From NCBI RefSeq assembly GCF_027887165.1, contig NC_077232.1:17938255-18002254 (forward strand): a stretch of 64,000 bases of DNA, given 5' to 3'. The translations under genes and the position numbers were made by a program. The DNA comes from Monodelphis domestica. Lineage: Eukaryota; Chordata; Mammalia; Didelphimorphia; Didelphidae. Below are positions 55,415 through 64,000 of the stretch, piece by piece. Numbering within the stretch: the first letter of the stretch is position 1; each line of letters opens with the position of its first letter. Below the pieces are notes generated by a model that saw only the letters and a list, made by a program, of their open reading frames with translations, was not told the origin of the DNA and searched no databases.

Positions 55415-55615
55415 AATAGGGACCTCCAAGTTTGCAAAGCGCTTTACAAGTGTGATTCTTACAGCAGCACCAAAGAGGTAGACCCAATGATCATCTTCAT
55501 TTTACAGATAAGCAAACTGAGGCAGAGGTTACGTGACTTTCCTAGGGTCATACAACTAGTACATGTCTAAAGTAGGATTCCATCCTGCCTCCCTGATTCC
55601 TGTCCACTTTGTCAC
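55415..55615 (-). mobile_element. MIR
   Basis: AAGCGCTTTACAAGTGTGAT, CATTTTACAGATAAGCAAAC, CCTAGGGTCATACAACTAGT. Confidence 0.75.
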
Positions 55616-55644
55616 TCTCCCGGGTAATGAAGCCAAACTGAGTA

Positions 55645-55825
55645 AGATGCTTTGCTTGCACCATGATACTAGTTTGGCTTGTGGCTCGAAGATCTGGGTT
55701 AAAATCCTGACCAAAATCCTAGGAGACTTTAGGTACTTATTCTGTTACTCCATCTCTAAAAGGAGGGGTTGGACTAAATGATCCCTAATATCTCTTCCAG
55801 CTCTATATTTATGATCTTAAAATTC
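55645..55825 (+). mobile_element. MIR-type SINE
   Basis: GAAGATCTGGGTTAAAATCC, TTGGACTAAATGATCCCTAA. Confidence 0.6.
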
Positions 55826-55884
55826 ACAGCCTTTTAATTATGGGAAAGTCATATTTCCATCCAAAACACAGTTAAAGTAAACAA

Positions 55885-56195
55885 AAAAAAGTATTTGCCT
55901 ACCCCTCATGCCTGGACTCTGTCCTCCTTGCCATCTCCAGACTTCCCAGGATTCCTTTAAGGCCTAACCAAAATGTCATCTTCTATAGGAAGCCTTTCCG
56001 AGTCACCCTTCTTTCCAGCCTGCACTCAATTATTTTCTGTTTACCCTGTATGTAGCTTGCTTTATTTGTTTGCTTGTTTCTTCCATTACATTAGAAGCTC
56101 CTTGAGATCAGGGACTACTTTTGCCTTTTTCTGTACCCCATTGCTTATGTCTGGTACAGAGGAGGCATTTAAGAAATGTTTATTGATTAAAAAGT
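55885..56195 (+). mobile_element. L2 LINE 3' tail
   Basis: TTAGAAGCTCCTTGAGATCA, GGCATTTAAGAAATGTTTAT. Confidence 0.75.
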
Positions 56196-56314
56196 AATAT
56201 TTGTATGATCTACCCCAAAGGATGTAGGAGGAGTACTTTGGAATCTCTGAGGGGTCAGACTTCAGAAATAGGTTTCCCTGCATTGTGCTAGATTTGGAGC
56301 CAGTACAGGAGTTT

Positions 56315-56480
56315 CCTGCACCCATGAAATCCCAGGGCCAGGCCAGATCCAACACTGGAAGGAGCCTTGGAAATTCTGGTGCCCAACCCATTTTATAGAT
56401 GAGCAAATGGACCCTAAAGAAATGAAGGGACGTGGCCAGGGTCTCCCAAGCAGCCAAGGCAGAATTCTGGCCCTCTGAGA
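56315..56480 (-). mobile_element. MIR relic
   Basis: CATTTTATAGATGAGCAAAT and nearby CCAGGGTCTCCCAAGCAGCC. Confidence 0.55.
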
Positions 56481-58260
56481 GTAAGGCAGTGTTCCCAGGT
56501 GGTCTAAAGCTCAGAGCCAGGATGTGGGCAGTGGAAAGAGCCTTCCTTGCATTTGACAGTGGGGGGCATGGGAGCAGAATGGGGGTATGAAGGAGGGAGG
56601 CCTGATTCTGGATGCTCTCCTGTAGCACCCCACTTGCTACAGCCTCTGTAGTGCTTACCATTTGTGTGTGACCTCCACCCTGTGCTACATCCTTTGTAGG
56701 TATCAGGTTCCTTATCTGTTAAATGAAGTGGTCCCATGCAGTCACTTGTAACCAAATCTTTAACCCTGCTTTTCCCACTCTCACTCTTGCTAGTACCTGG
56801 CAAAGCCCCAATTCCAGAAGCTGACTCTTGGCTCTCTCCATTGCACTGCCTTGTTGTACTGCCTTCTACTTAATCTTTGTGACCTTTGGTTCATTTCTCT
56901 TCAGGGTTTAAACGGAGGGAGTTGTTTTTACCTCTAGGGTTCTTGCAACTCAAGAACCTTGTAATTCTAAGCCTTTTAAAGAAGTTAATCATTAGATTTC
57001 TTAATTGCATAACTTGAGCAAGTAGTTATAGTTTGATGAGCCTCAGTTTTCTCATCTGAAAAATGGATTTAATAGGCTGCATTACTGACTACAAAGGCTG
57101 TGATGAAGGAAATGGTAGTCATATATATAGGGATCCTTTGCTAATGTAGTTTACCTAGTGACAACTTTGTTTTATGAAACCCCAAATTGAACCTTGTCTC
57201 TGATAATCTTTCTTCAAGAAACCTCCTGACTGACCCTCATCCCATACTGAACAGTAAACCCTTAAATATTCCTTGATCACTGTAGGTGGTTTAGCAGATA
57301 GAATCAAATCTTAAGTATTCTTTTTTTCCCCTTTTAGTTTCTCTTTTGTACGTAGCCAGCCCCCAGGTACCCCGACCTCTGCCTGTTGCATCTAGGCTTC
57401 TCCCAGTCAGGTCCCAAAAGAGTTGGCAGGGCCGGTGCTTTCCCCTCTCTCCCAAAAGTCTCTGTAAGCATGCGGCTTTCTGTTGTTCATTGGAAGTTCC
57501 AAGCGTGAGGTTTTGTAGGTCTTCCCAGATTAATCTTCCTATGGCCATTAAAGACCTTTATTATAACTACTTTGGTAGTTGTGGGATTTTTTTTTTCAGG
57601 TTGACACTAGGTAACTGGGAGAGTGACTGCTGAGCTTTTGGGTTACTCAGTCTTAGTGAAAGAAAGGGGCACCTGGAATCAAGTCTGGGCTACTAGGAGA
57701 GACGTCATGGACACCTGAAGGAAGGCCTCACAGCCCTCCCCCTTTGCCACAGCCTCTTTCATCCCTCAGGAACCACCTGTTCCTGTGGTTTTTATGTCTC
57801 TGCCTTACCAGAAAGCAGGCTGAAGAGCTGCTTGCCAGAAGTATCTTGTGCAGGTTTGTTTATCTCAAGCGTGAGCTGTCCAATATGCTGAAACAGAATT
57901 TCCATTCACTCATCTCTCAGACTCAAGTTTTTCATACCTTCTTTTATTCCCCAAGCTTGGCCATAGGCCATTTCTACCAGCAAAAGTCTAATCAGAGAAA
58001 GAGAAATCCTCAAACCTTTTAAGGGATGGAATCAAAAGGAAACTAAGCTGCAGGCCCAAGGAAGAAATTGAAATAGGATCTCAGAATACAGTTCTGAGTT
58101 TCACATAAATCATTCAATTAAATTGTGGGCCAGATCCAAAGTCTTAGGTTCAACACTAAAATTCTATTTTCCTTTCAATGTTTAGGGCTATTAACTCTCT
58201 TCCTCACCCAATGTGATGAACATTTTTCCTAGTTGATACTTAATAAATGCTTTTTAAAAT
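56481..58260. other. ZFP91-LPXN spacer, mostly unassigned
   Basis: A MIR-like piece at about 57010-57120 (CCTCAGTTTTCTCATCTGAA). The stretch 57130-57600 has an LTR-like look (CCATTAAAGACCTTTATTAT near its end), but I could not find bounding repeats. No gene seen. Confidence 0.35.
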
Positions 58261-58276
58261 TGAAACTGTTGAATTT

Positions 58277-58472
58277 TTTTTAAACCCTTACTTTCCATCT
58301 TGGAATCAATACTGTATATTGTTTCCAAGGCAGAAGAGTGGTAAGGGCTAGGCCATGGGGGTGAAGTGACTTACCCAGGGTCACACAGCTGGGAAGTGCC
58401 TGAGACCAAGATTTGAACGCAGACCCTCTCTAAGTCTGGCTCTCAGTCCACTGTGCTACCCAGCTGCCCCCT
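58277..58472 (-). mobile_element. SINE, MAR1/WSINE1 type, 16-bp near-perfect duplication
   Basis: Flanked by TGAAACTGTTGAATTT (58261-58276) and TGAAGCTGTTGAATTT (58473-58488). Confidence 0.95.
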
Positions 58473-58488
58473 TGAAGCTGTTGAATTT

Positions 58489-59274
58489 GATAGCTTGTAT
58501 GTAATGCTTTTTTACATTCCCATCATGGTAACAAGCTCACCTTTTCTTTACAAAGATATTGCAGGAGTACTAGACGTGTTAAAAGTGCCTCTTTCCCCTT
58601 TTCCTTTAAGTTCTTTGGAGCAGCACTGACATCCAATGGTTATTTAAAGTAATGCAAACCCAGAATCCCTAGTTTCCATTAAGGTTCTATCCTTTTACAT
58701 GGCAACTTCAGCAATAGCAGATTGTTCTTTACATTTTAGTGGCAATATAAAGAAGGGAGCATTGTCCTCATGAGCAACCTAAAGATCAAGATGACACAGA
58801 ATAAAAAGCATAGGCTAACAACTAATAATGTGTTGCATGTAAATGGGCAAAAATTGTCAGCAGTGAGCTTTTTAATGAGGAATAACTCCTTGAAGCATAT
58901 AACGGTGTCATTCATTTCCATGGACTCCAGCTAAACTTTTCTCCTTGTGATCTTGGTCATGGGTGATCCCTGCCATGGTTCCTCAACTCTCCAGAACCAA
59001 CCTGTCAAGTAGGCCAGTTGACCAAATTAGCTTTCTCTTTCATCTGGCACATTTGTTTTCAGACACTACTAACTATAGTTTGAAAAATATGTGACTCATA
59101 AACAAAGAACCTCCCCCCACCCCAATTTGAATCAAAGGAGAGGAAGTGCTAAGCAAATACAGGAACTAAGAGGAGGTTTAGAGAGTGCTTCATCTAGCCT
59201 CACTCAGTTGCTTTGTGGTCTTGCAGCCCTGGGACCTGTTGGAGGTGTAGACCATAGATCCATGCTTTGTGACA
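58489..59274 (+). other. LPXN upstream region
   Basis: No repeat recognised; the LPXN 5' UTR lies at its end. No TATA box assigned. Confidence 0.45.
59138..59148 (+). promoter_or_regulatory. PU.1/ETS-like site upstream of LPXN
   Basis: AAAGGAGAGGAAGTG at about 59134-59148 resembles the PU.1 site, roughly 130 bp upstream of the LPXN ATG. LPXN is blood-cell enriched, so the site is plausible but inferred. Confidence 0.35.
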
Positions 59275-59287
59275 ATGGAAGAGCTGG
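59275..59287 (+). CDS. LPXN: LPXN coding exon 1 (MEEL + 1 base)
   Basis: Only 13 coding bases, then GTGAGT. The last G joins AT of exon 2 to give Asp5, as in human MEELD. Confidence 0.88.
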
Positions 59288-62200
59288 GTGAGTAGGGGCT
59301 TCTCCGAAGAAACAGAAACAGAAAGGGAAGAAAAGTTTGATTTCTTTCTACAGAAGGGCTTATCTGAAGGCTCACCAGATTGTGTAGATGAGCAGAAAGC
59401 TCTGACTTTCACTTCTGTTCCTGGTCTGGGAGCACGAAGAACCGTTCTCATTGTGCTGGGTGGGCCATTTGTGACAGTGAGTAGGCAGAGGATCTAGAAT
59501 AGACTTCCAAGCAAATGGAGTTGGAGTAATCAATACATCAGAAGAATGAGTGTTTCATGGAAGGTGCTTGAGACTTGACCATGTGGCCATTTCCCTGCCA
59601 CCGTGAGAGGAGACGTGAGGGGGATGGCTCCGCGTTTGCTGTAGAGATAAAAGACAATAAGATGAGGGAAGAGTAAGTGATGTGGACGAAGGAATGAAAA
59701 AACATATATATATATATAATGAAAGGCAGCATAGTGAGTGATCAGAGGACCATCCTGGGTGTTAGGACGGTCTCGATTCAAATCTTGCCTCTGATGTGAC
59801 AGTTGTGTTACTACAGATGCCATTTAATTTTCTATGTCAATAAGTTAGTGATGTAGAATATCTCTGCCACCCAAATCAATAGAGTCGGCCCTTTTCTTAC
59901 TTGCCCCTCCAGGAAAAGGAAGAGAAAGAGAAGAGAGTGGAGGATTCACGTTTTTCCTTTGATATTTACCACGTGTGACCTTAGGCAAATGACAACCTCC
60001 TTGGGTCTTCATTTGCTCATCTCTAAAATGGTGCCGATTGCCTAGGATGGCCTCCAAGTCCCTGCCCGATCTCTCTGATCCATTGTGCCTGAGAATGAGC
60101 CTTGCAAAGTGTGGTCCTCTGCAGAAGACCACATACTCTTTCTTCAAGCCTTCCATCCCTGGTCGGGTGCTCCTTCCAGAGGGCAAGTTGTGTTTAGTTC
60201 ACAGGGTCTTAATTCCCTTTTTTTTTTAAACCCTTGCCTTCCATCTTAGAATCAATACTGTGTATTGGTTCCAAGGCAGAAGAGTGTTAAGGGCTAAGCA
60301 ATGAGGGTCAAGTGACTTGCCCAGGGTCACACAACTGGGAAGTGGCTGAGGCCAGATTTGAACCCAGGACCTCTTGTCTCTGGACCTGACTCTCAATCCA
60401 CTGAGGTACCCAGCTTCAAGGGGTGGTTCTTAATTCTTGTCTGTCTTTTCCTAACTCCTCTGTAGACAATCTGGTCTCTTTGGGGTTTGGGGAGGTAGAT
60501 TTCATGACTTCTCTTTCAGTCTCAGTTCATCATCTGCCCACTTCCTCTGCCAGAACCACATCCTCTGTGTCCCTGCAGCCAGTTAATACTCTCAGTTTCT
60601 TCGGTTACTGGCAACTTTTGATTGCTTTCCAGGGCTTGTGGAATTCCCATAGAACATGCGGGCGATTGGACTCTCTGTGTTTAAAGAAACCAAAGGCCAC
60701 CCTGCTCCTGGAGAGACCTGGAGGAGCTCTGGGGAGAAGCGAGTGAGCGTTGGGTCTCTGGGACTGTTCTTCTCCAACCCGTACCCTGTCTCCCCCCCAC
60801 CCCCCCTTGTTCATACTGATATTAGTCATCCCGAAACTAGGCGATCATTAAGAGAAGTGACAGAGCATAGCAGGGCGCCTCGGCCCACTAACTGGGCTTC
60901 CGGAACTTGAGCCAGAGGCTGGCCTTGATGGTTGTTCCTTTCAGTCGAGTCCACCTCTTCAGGATCCCGTTTGGGATTTTCTTGGCATAAATACTGGAAT
61001 GGTTTATGTTTCCTTCCCAGGCTCATTTGACAGAAGAAAGTGAGGCAAACGGGGTCACAAAGCTAAGAAGCCTCTGAGGCCACATTGGAACTCGGGAAGA
61101 TTGGATTCCAGGTCCAGCAGTCTAGCCACAGCGTCCCCTAGCTGCCGGGTTTGAGGCTCCCTCTTTGTCCACCACATCCCTCCCAAACCCAGGACAGGCT
61201 CCTTTATAAGTGCTTCCAGGGTTATTGTGGTCTCCCTTGTTAATACAGAAATCACAATATTCATTTAAGCTTGGCTGCAGGATTGAAAGGAGGGAGCAGT
61301 ATGTCTGGGGAGGCAGGAAAATTTGGGGGGAGGGACTCTGGCCACAGGCACGATTTCCTGTGTGAGGCTGACCATTTCCTCTGATAGCCACTTCTCTGTT
61401 TAGTGAAGAGACTAAACTAGCAAGGATCCTTAACTGTCTTTGTATTGGGCCTTTAGCACACTGCTCAAGTTTGTGGATCCCTTCTCTGAATACGAATTTT
61501 AATTGTGTTCATCAAAATATGTAGGACTATAGGGGGCAGGTGGGTAGCACAGTGGATTGAGATCCAGGCCCAGAGACAGGAGGTCCTGGGTTCAAATCTG
61601 GCCTCAGACACTTCCCAGCTGTGTGACCCTGGGCAAGTCACTTGACCCCCATTGCCTAGCCCTTACCACTCTTCTGCCTTGTAACGAATACACAGGATTG
61701 ATTCCAAGATAGAAGTTAAGGGTTTAAAAAAAAATATATATAGGACAATAAAAGAAATTAGTTCTGTTGGAATATAGTTAACAACATGTTAAAAAGAAAA
61801 AGAAGAAAATAGCTCACAAACCCTAGGTTAAGAACCTCTGGCTAAAAGTGAAACAAATTTGAAGGACTGAGCTGTTCCAGCTCTGGAGTGAGTTCTAGAT
61901 TGTTGAGCCATGTTTCATTCTGCCTCTAGACCTTAGTTTTCTTATCTGTAAAATGGGGCATAAAAATGACAATGGTTTTAAAGGAGATGAACTAGAGGAG
62001 TGAGATCTGGGTAACCATTATCCCCTTAATGCCCCAAGGCAATAAGAACTTATTTTGGAAGACCTCCAGTCTTCCTCAATGATGGATCCATTGTGCTAAC
62101 AGTCTTCCTTACAGCTGAGATACAGCATTGTTGTTTAGGCACCTGGGAAAGTTGGATCAGACCGAAGAAATCCCTTAGTCTTAATCCCCCCCCCCAACTC

Positions 62201-63730
62201 CCCCACCCCCACTCTATTTTATAGTTGAGGAAACTGAGTGAAGTGATTGGGCCAAGGTCATGCAGCTTGGATGTAGCAGAAGTAGGGTTTAGAGTCAAGC
62301 CTTCCATCTCTAAATCTAATGCACTTCCCATTATGCTATGAGCTCAGTCTCCTCTTTAGATGAAAAGCCCCAAGGAAAGAGCTCCCAGTTTTTGAGAAAT
62401 TGTGTCAAAGTGGAATTGTGAGGTCCTCACGGGTTGGAGTCTCATTTGAGGATGCCATCCTCTGAAGAGGGAGCTGCTTAGGCCAGCCGTTGCTGAACCT
62501 TCTACTAGTCGTCTTCTCGTTGCTCAGAATCTCTAGTTTCTGTCATTTTATTTTGTAACATTTGTCTCTCTACACATAACTTTAACAGAGAAGTTGTTGT
62601 TGTTGTTGTTTAAGTAAAGCTTAATTAAAATTCATTTTGCTTTGAGATTTGTTTTTGAGGAAAGACTATGCTTTAAACACATACATTGATTGAGCTGAGG
62701 CTGGGAAGAATGTGCAAGATTGCCAAATCGTGACCCTCTCCCCTGTTTGCCTTATTTGGTCCATATGACCCAAGAGACTACCGGGAATAAAAATGGAATA
62801 TGGGGTCACTGTGTCACATCAAGGGGAGATCTTAGCAGTCATCTAGTCCAGAGCTACAAGAAGCCATTTTTGTCCTGGGTTACCACAAGCTGGACTTGGC
62901 CATTAGGAATATGGCCTTGTGGGAGGAGGAGGCTCCAGGAGTTAGAGATCCTAGGACCCCAACTTGCAAGGTTGCTGCTGGGGGTGCTGCTCCATGAAAG
63001 GAGGGGCGAGGAGGACCGGAAAGAGCAGAATACCTGCAGCCTGCCAGCTGGAAACTTCTAGTCTTGCTAACTAGGGGCTAAAGGCTTGTGAGTGCAGAGC
63101 CTCAGTCCCCTTGGCTGGTTGTACAATTTCCAAATCCCTGACTCTGCTAGTAAAGCTTAAAAGCATACTACTGGGGACACCCTGGATAGGTAAGGAAATT
63201 GAGGTGCCAAAAAAGGAGTGACTTGCCGAAGGCATCTCACAGTCAATGATAGAACCTGAGATTCCAAATTTAGTGTGCCTTTCATGGAATGGAAGAATTG
63301 GAAGCATAGATAGTAGACAGTTAGGAGGCAGCCAGTCTGAAGAAACAGCATATTTGCATTGAGATGGGAGCAAGGTAAAGAGAAGTGAATACATATTAAT
63401 TAAGAGCCTACTATGCTCCGCTAAGCCCTCTACAATGTGATTTCATTTGATTGGAAACACACTAAATAACCAAGGAAAGGGTGGACCAGAGGGATGAGGG
63501 GCGGGGTAGGGGGGAGGTTCTGTCTAGTGAGAAGAGGGTTGGTCATGTGCTACTTGACATCTTTTTGTTCCTCATTCCTTGGTGGGCCAGATGCTGTGTT
63601 GGAAGAACTGGAACGATCTTCCCTCGGGGAGAGTGATGAGGATCCCAGACCTCTCCTGCAGCCCAGCAATGATGGGAAAATGGAGGCAGCTAAGGCCTGT
63701 CCAGTCCAAAATGACACACAGCCTGTGCCG
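59275..63730 (+). CDS. LPXN: LPXN leupaxin, first two coding exons (gene runs off the window)
   Basis: Exon 1 coding 59275-59287 (ATGGAAGAGCTGG|GTGAGT) joins exon 2 at 63591-63730 (TGGGCCAG|ATGCTGTG, ending CCG|GTGAGC). Together they give 51 codons, MEELDAVLEELERSSLGESD..., against human MEELDALLEELERSTLQDSD. The opening is the LD1 motif by which paxillin-family adaptors bind FAK/PYK2-type partners; the four LIM domains would follow outside the window. The rest of exon 2 is diverged from human. The start has a strong context (A at -3, G at +4). The gene is divergent from ZFP91, as in human. Transcription start is not determined. Confidence 0.9.
59701..59720. repeat. (TA)n microsatellite
   Basis: ACATATATATATATATATAA in LPXN intron 1. 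Confidence 0.85.
59726..59830 (+). mobile_element. MAR1-like SINE head fragment
   Basis: GGCAGCATAGTGAGTGATCA, CTCGATTCAAATCTTGCCTC. Confidence 0.6.
60216..60427 (-). mobile_element. SINE, MAR1/WSINE1 type (LPXN intron 1)
   Basis: Inverted full copy; TCTTAATTC at 60207-60215 and 60428-60436 flank it. Confidence 0.94.
60938..61146 (-). mobile_element. CCAAGAAAA-tail SINE (LPXN intron 1)
   Basis: GATCCCGTTTGGGATTTTCT, CTCGGGAAGATTGGATTCCA, TCCCCTAGCTGCC. Confidence 0.82.
61418..61862. mobile_element. MITE-like DNA transposon relic split by a SINE
   Basis: Left end CAAGGATCCTTAACTG and right end GGTTAAGAACCTCTGG are imperfect inverted repeats; inside, GGATCCCTTCTCTGAATACG and TCTGTTGGAATATAGTTAAC match a mammalian non-autonomous element I know but cannot name with certainty. 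The SINE at 61527-61735 sits inside. Confidence 0.55.
61527..61735 (+). mobile_element. SINE, MAR1/WSINE1 type, nested in MITE-like relic
   Basis: Direct copy; flanks ATATGTAGGAC (61517-61526 region) and ATATATAGGAC (61736-61746) are the target duplication. Confidence 0.94.
61905..61990 (+). mobile_element. MIR-type fragment
   Basis: AGTTTTCTTATCTGTAAAAT. Confidence 0.5.
62215..62345 (-). mobile_element. MIR relic
   Basis: TTTTATAGTTGAGGAAACTG, CCAAGGTCATGCAGCTTGG. Confidence 0.7.
62595..62611. repeat. (GTT)n microsatellite
   Basis: Short GTT run in LPXN intron 1. Confidence 0.8.
63185..63275 (-). mobile_element. MIR relic
   Basis: GGTAAGGAAATTGAGGTGCC, GTGACTTGCCGAAGGCATCT. Confidence 0.5.
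63591..63730 (+). CDS. LPXN: LPXN coding exon 2
   Basis: 140 nt after acceptor TTGGTGGGCCAG, ending in phase 0 before GTGAGC. It encodes DAVLEELERSSLGESDEDPR and a poorly conserved acidic linker to DTQPVP. Confidence 0.9.
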
Positions 63731-64000
63731 GTGAGCTTATCCTTCAGTTTTCAGTATGTGCAGGGACATGGGGATATGTGCTTGGCCATTAGTAAGTCTT
63801 CCTTCAGGGTCTCATTAGATCATGGCTATGACTTTGAGTTCTTGAAGACTGGCCTAGCAAAAAAGAAGCCACAGCAAGGCCTATCAGACTCCTGGGCTCT
63901 GTGGTGAGCTGTGTGCCGGTCACCCTGAGACATGAGTTCAGAGGGCTGGCAATCAGCTGACCTATGTTGACTACCACAACAGTGAGCTGTTTAATCCCAT

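Noticed and set aside
55009-55416. Plus-strand 135-codon frame beginning MGNVVSLGG
   Set aside because: Starts in the ZNF143-like promoter cluster, has a homopolymer-derived FFFLF run and matches nothing I know.
57130-57640. Possible second LTR
   Set aside because: ATTAAAGACC-type ending is suggestive, but no TG...CA boundaries with duplicated flanks were found.
811-61735. tRNA genes at the many A-box/B-box matches
   Set aside because: The boxes belong to tRNA-derived SINEs; no full cloverleaf was seen.
63494-63907. 137-codon plus-strand frame as one LPXN exon
   Set aside because: The real exon is 63591-63730 between clear AG and GT sites; the rest of the frame is intron.

Overview
This is nuclear DNA from a marsupial. 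The window is crowded with a tRNA-derived SINE (head GGCAGCTGGGTGGCTCAG, tail ending GGGTTTAAAA) that I recognise as the marsupial MAR1/WSINE1 type. It also carries MIR/THER1-type CORE-SINEs, L2 and CR1/L3 LINE relics and marsupial L1 3' ends. The SINE type leans towards an Australian marsupial, but I cannot prove that from memory. Three protein genes are recognisable, in the same order and relative orientation as on human 11q12: CNTF, ZFP91 and LPXN.

Layout. 1-16.4 kb is gene-poor DNA downstream of CNTF, made mostly of SINEs, with a striking 13 x 20-bp array at 281-540 and a GC-rich block at about 12.4-13.85 kb. CNTF (minus strand) is complete in two coding exons at 18432-18319 and 16968-16477, encoding 201 residues. 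ZFP91 (minus strand) follows head-to-tail, upstream of CNTF. Its 11 coding exons run from the ATG at 54113 to the stop at 23136 and give an uninterrupted 591-residue protein; the 3' UTR probably runs on to about 19.8 kb. Its introns hold an L1 3' end, several L2 relics including one with reverse-transcriptase remnants, a CR1/L3 relic, many SINEs and one solo LTR flanked by a CCAT duplication. A CpG-rich promoter region spans roughly 53.3-55.0 kb. LPXN (plus strand) starts at 59275, divergent from ZFP91. Only its first two coding exons (51 codons, including the LD1 motif) lie inside the window.

How the genes relate. ZFP91 is a nuclear C2H2 zinc-finger protein with reported E3-ligase activity towards NIK in non-canonical NF-kB signalling. 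CNTF is a four-helix cytokine without a signal peptide. LPXN is a paxillin-family focal-adhesion adaptor of blood cells. They are neighbours by conserved synteny, not a pathway. ZFP91 and CNTF lie in tandem 4.7 kb apart, and human makes ZFP91-CNTF read-through transcripts. I found no prokaryote-like system, viral gene set or CRISPR array. The least ordinary signals are a probable GC-AG intron in ZFP91, expanded Gln/Glu and Ala tracts in ZFP91 exon 1, the 20-bp array, several nested insertions readable from target-site duplications, an overlapping upstream ORF at the LPXN start and a cluster of ZNF143/NRF1/YY1-like sites between the divergent genes.
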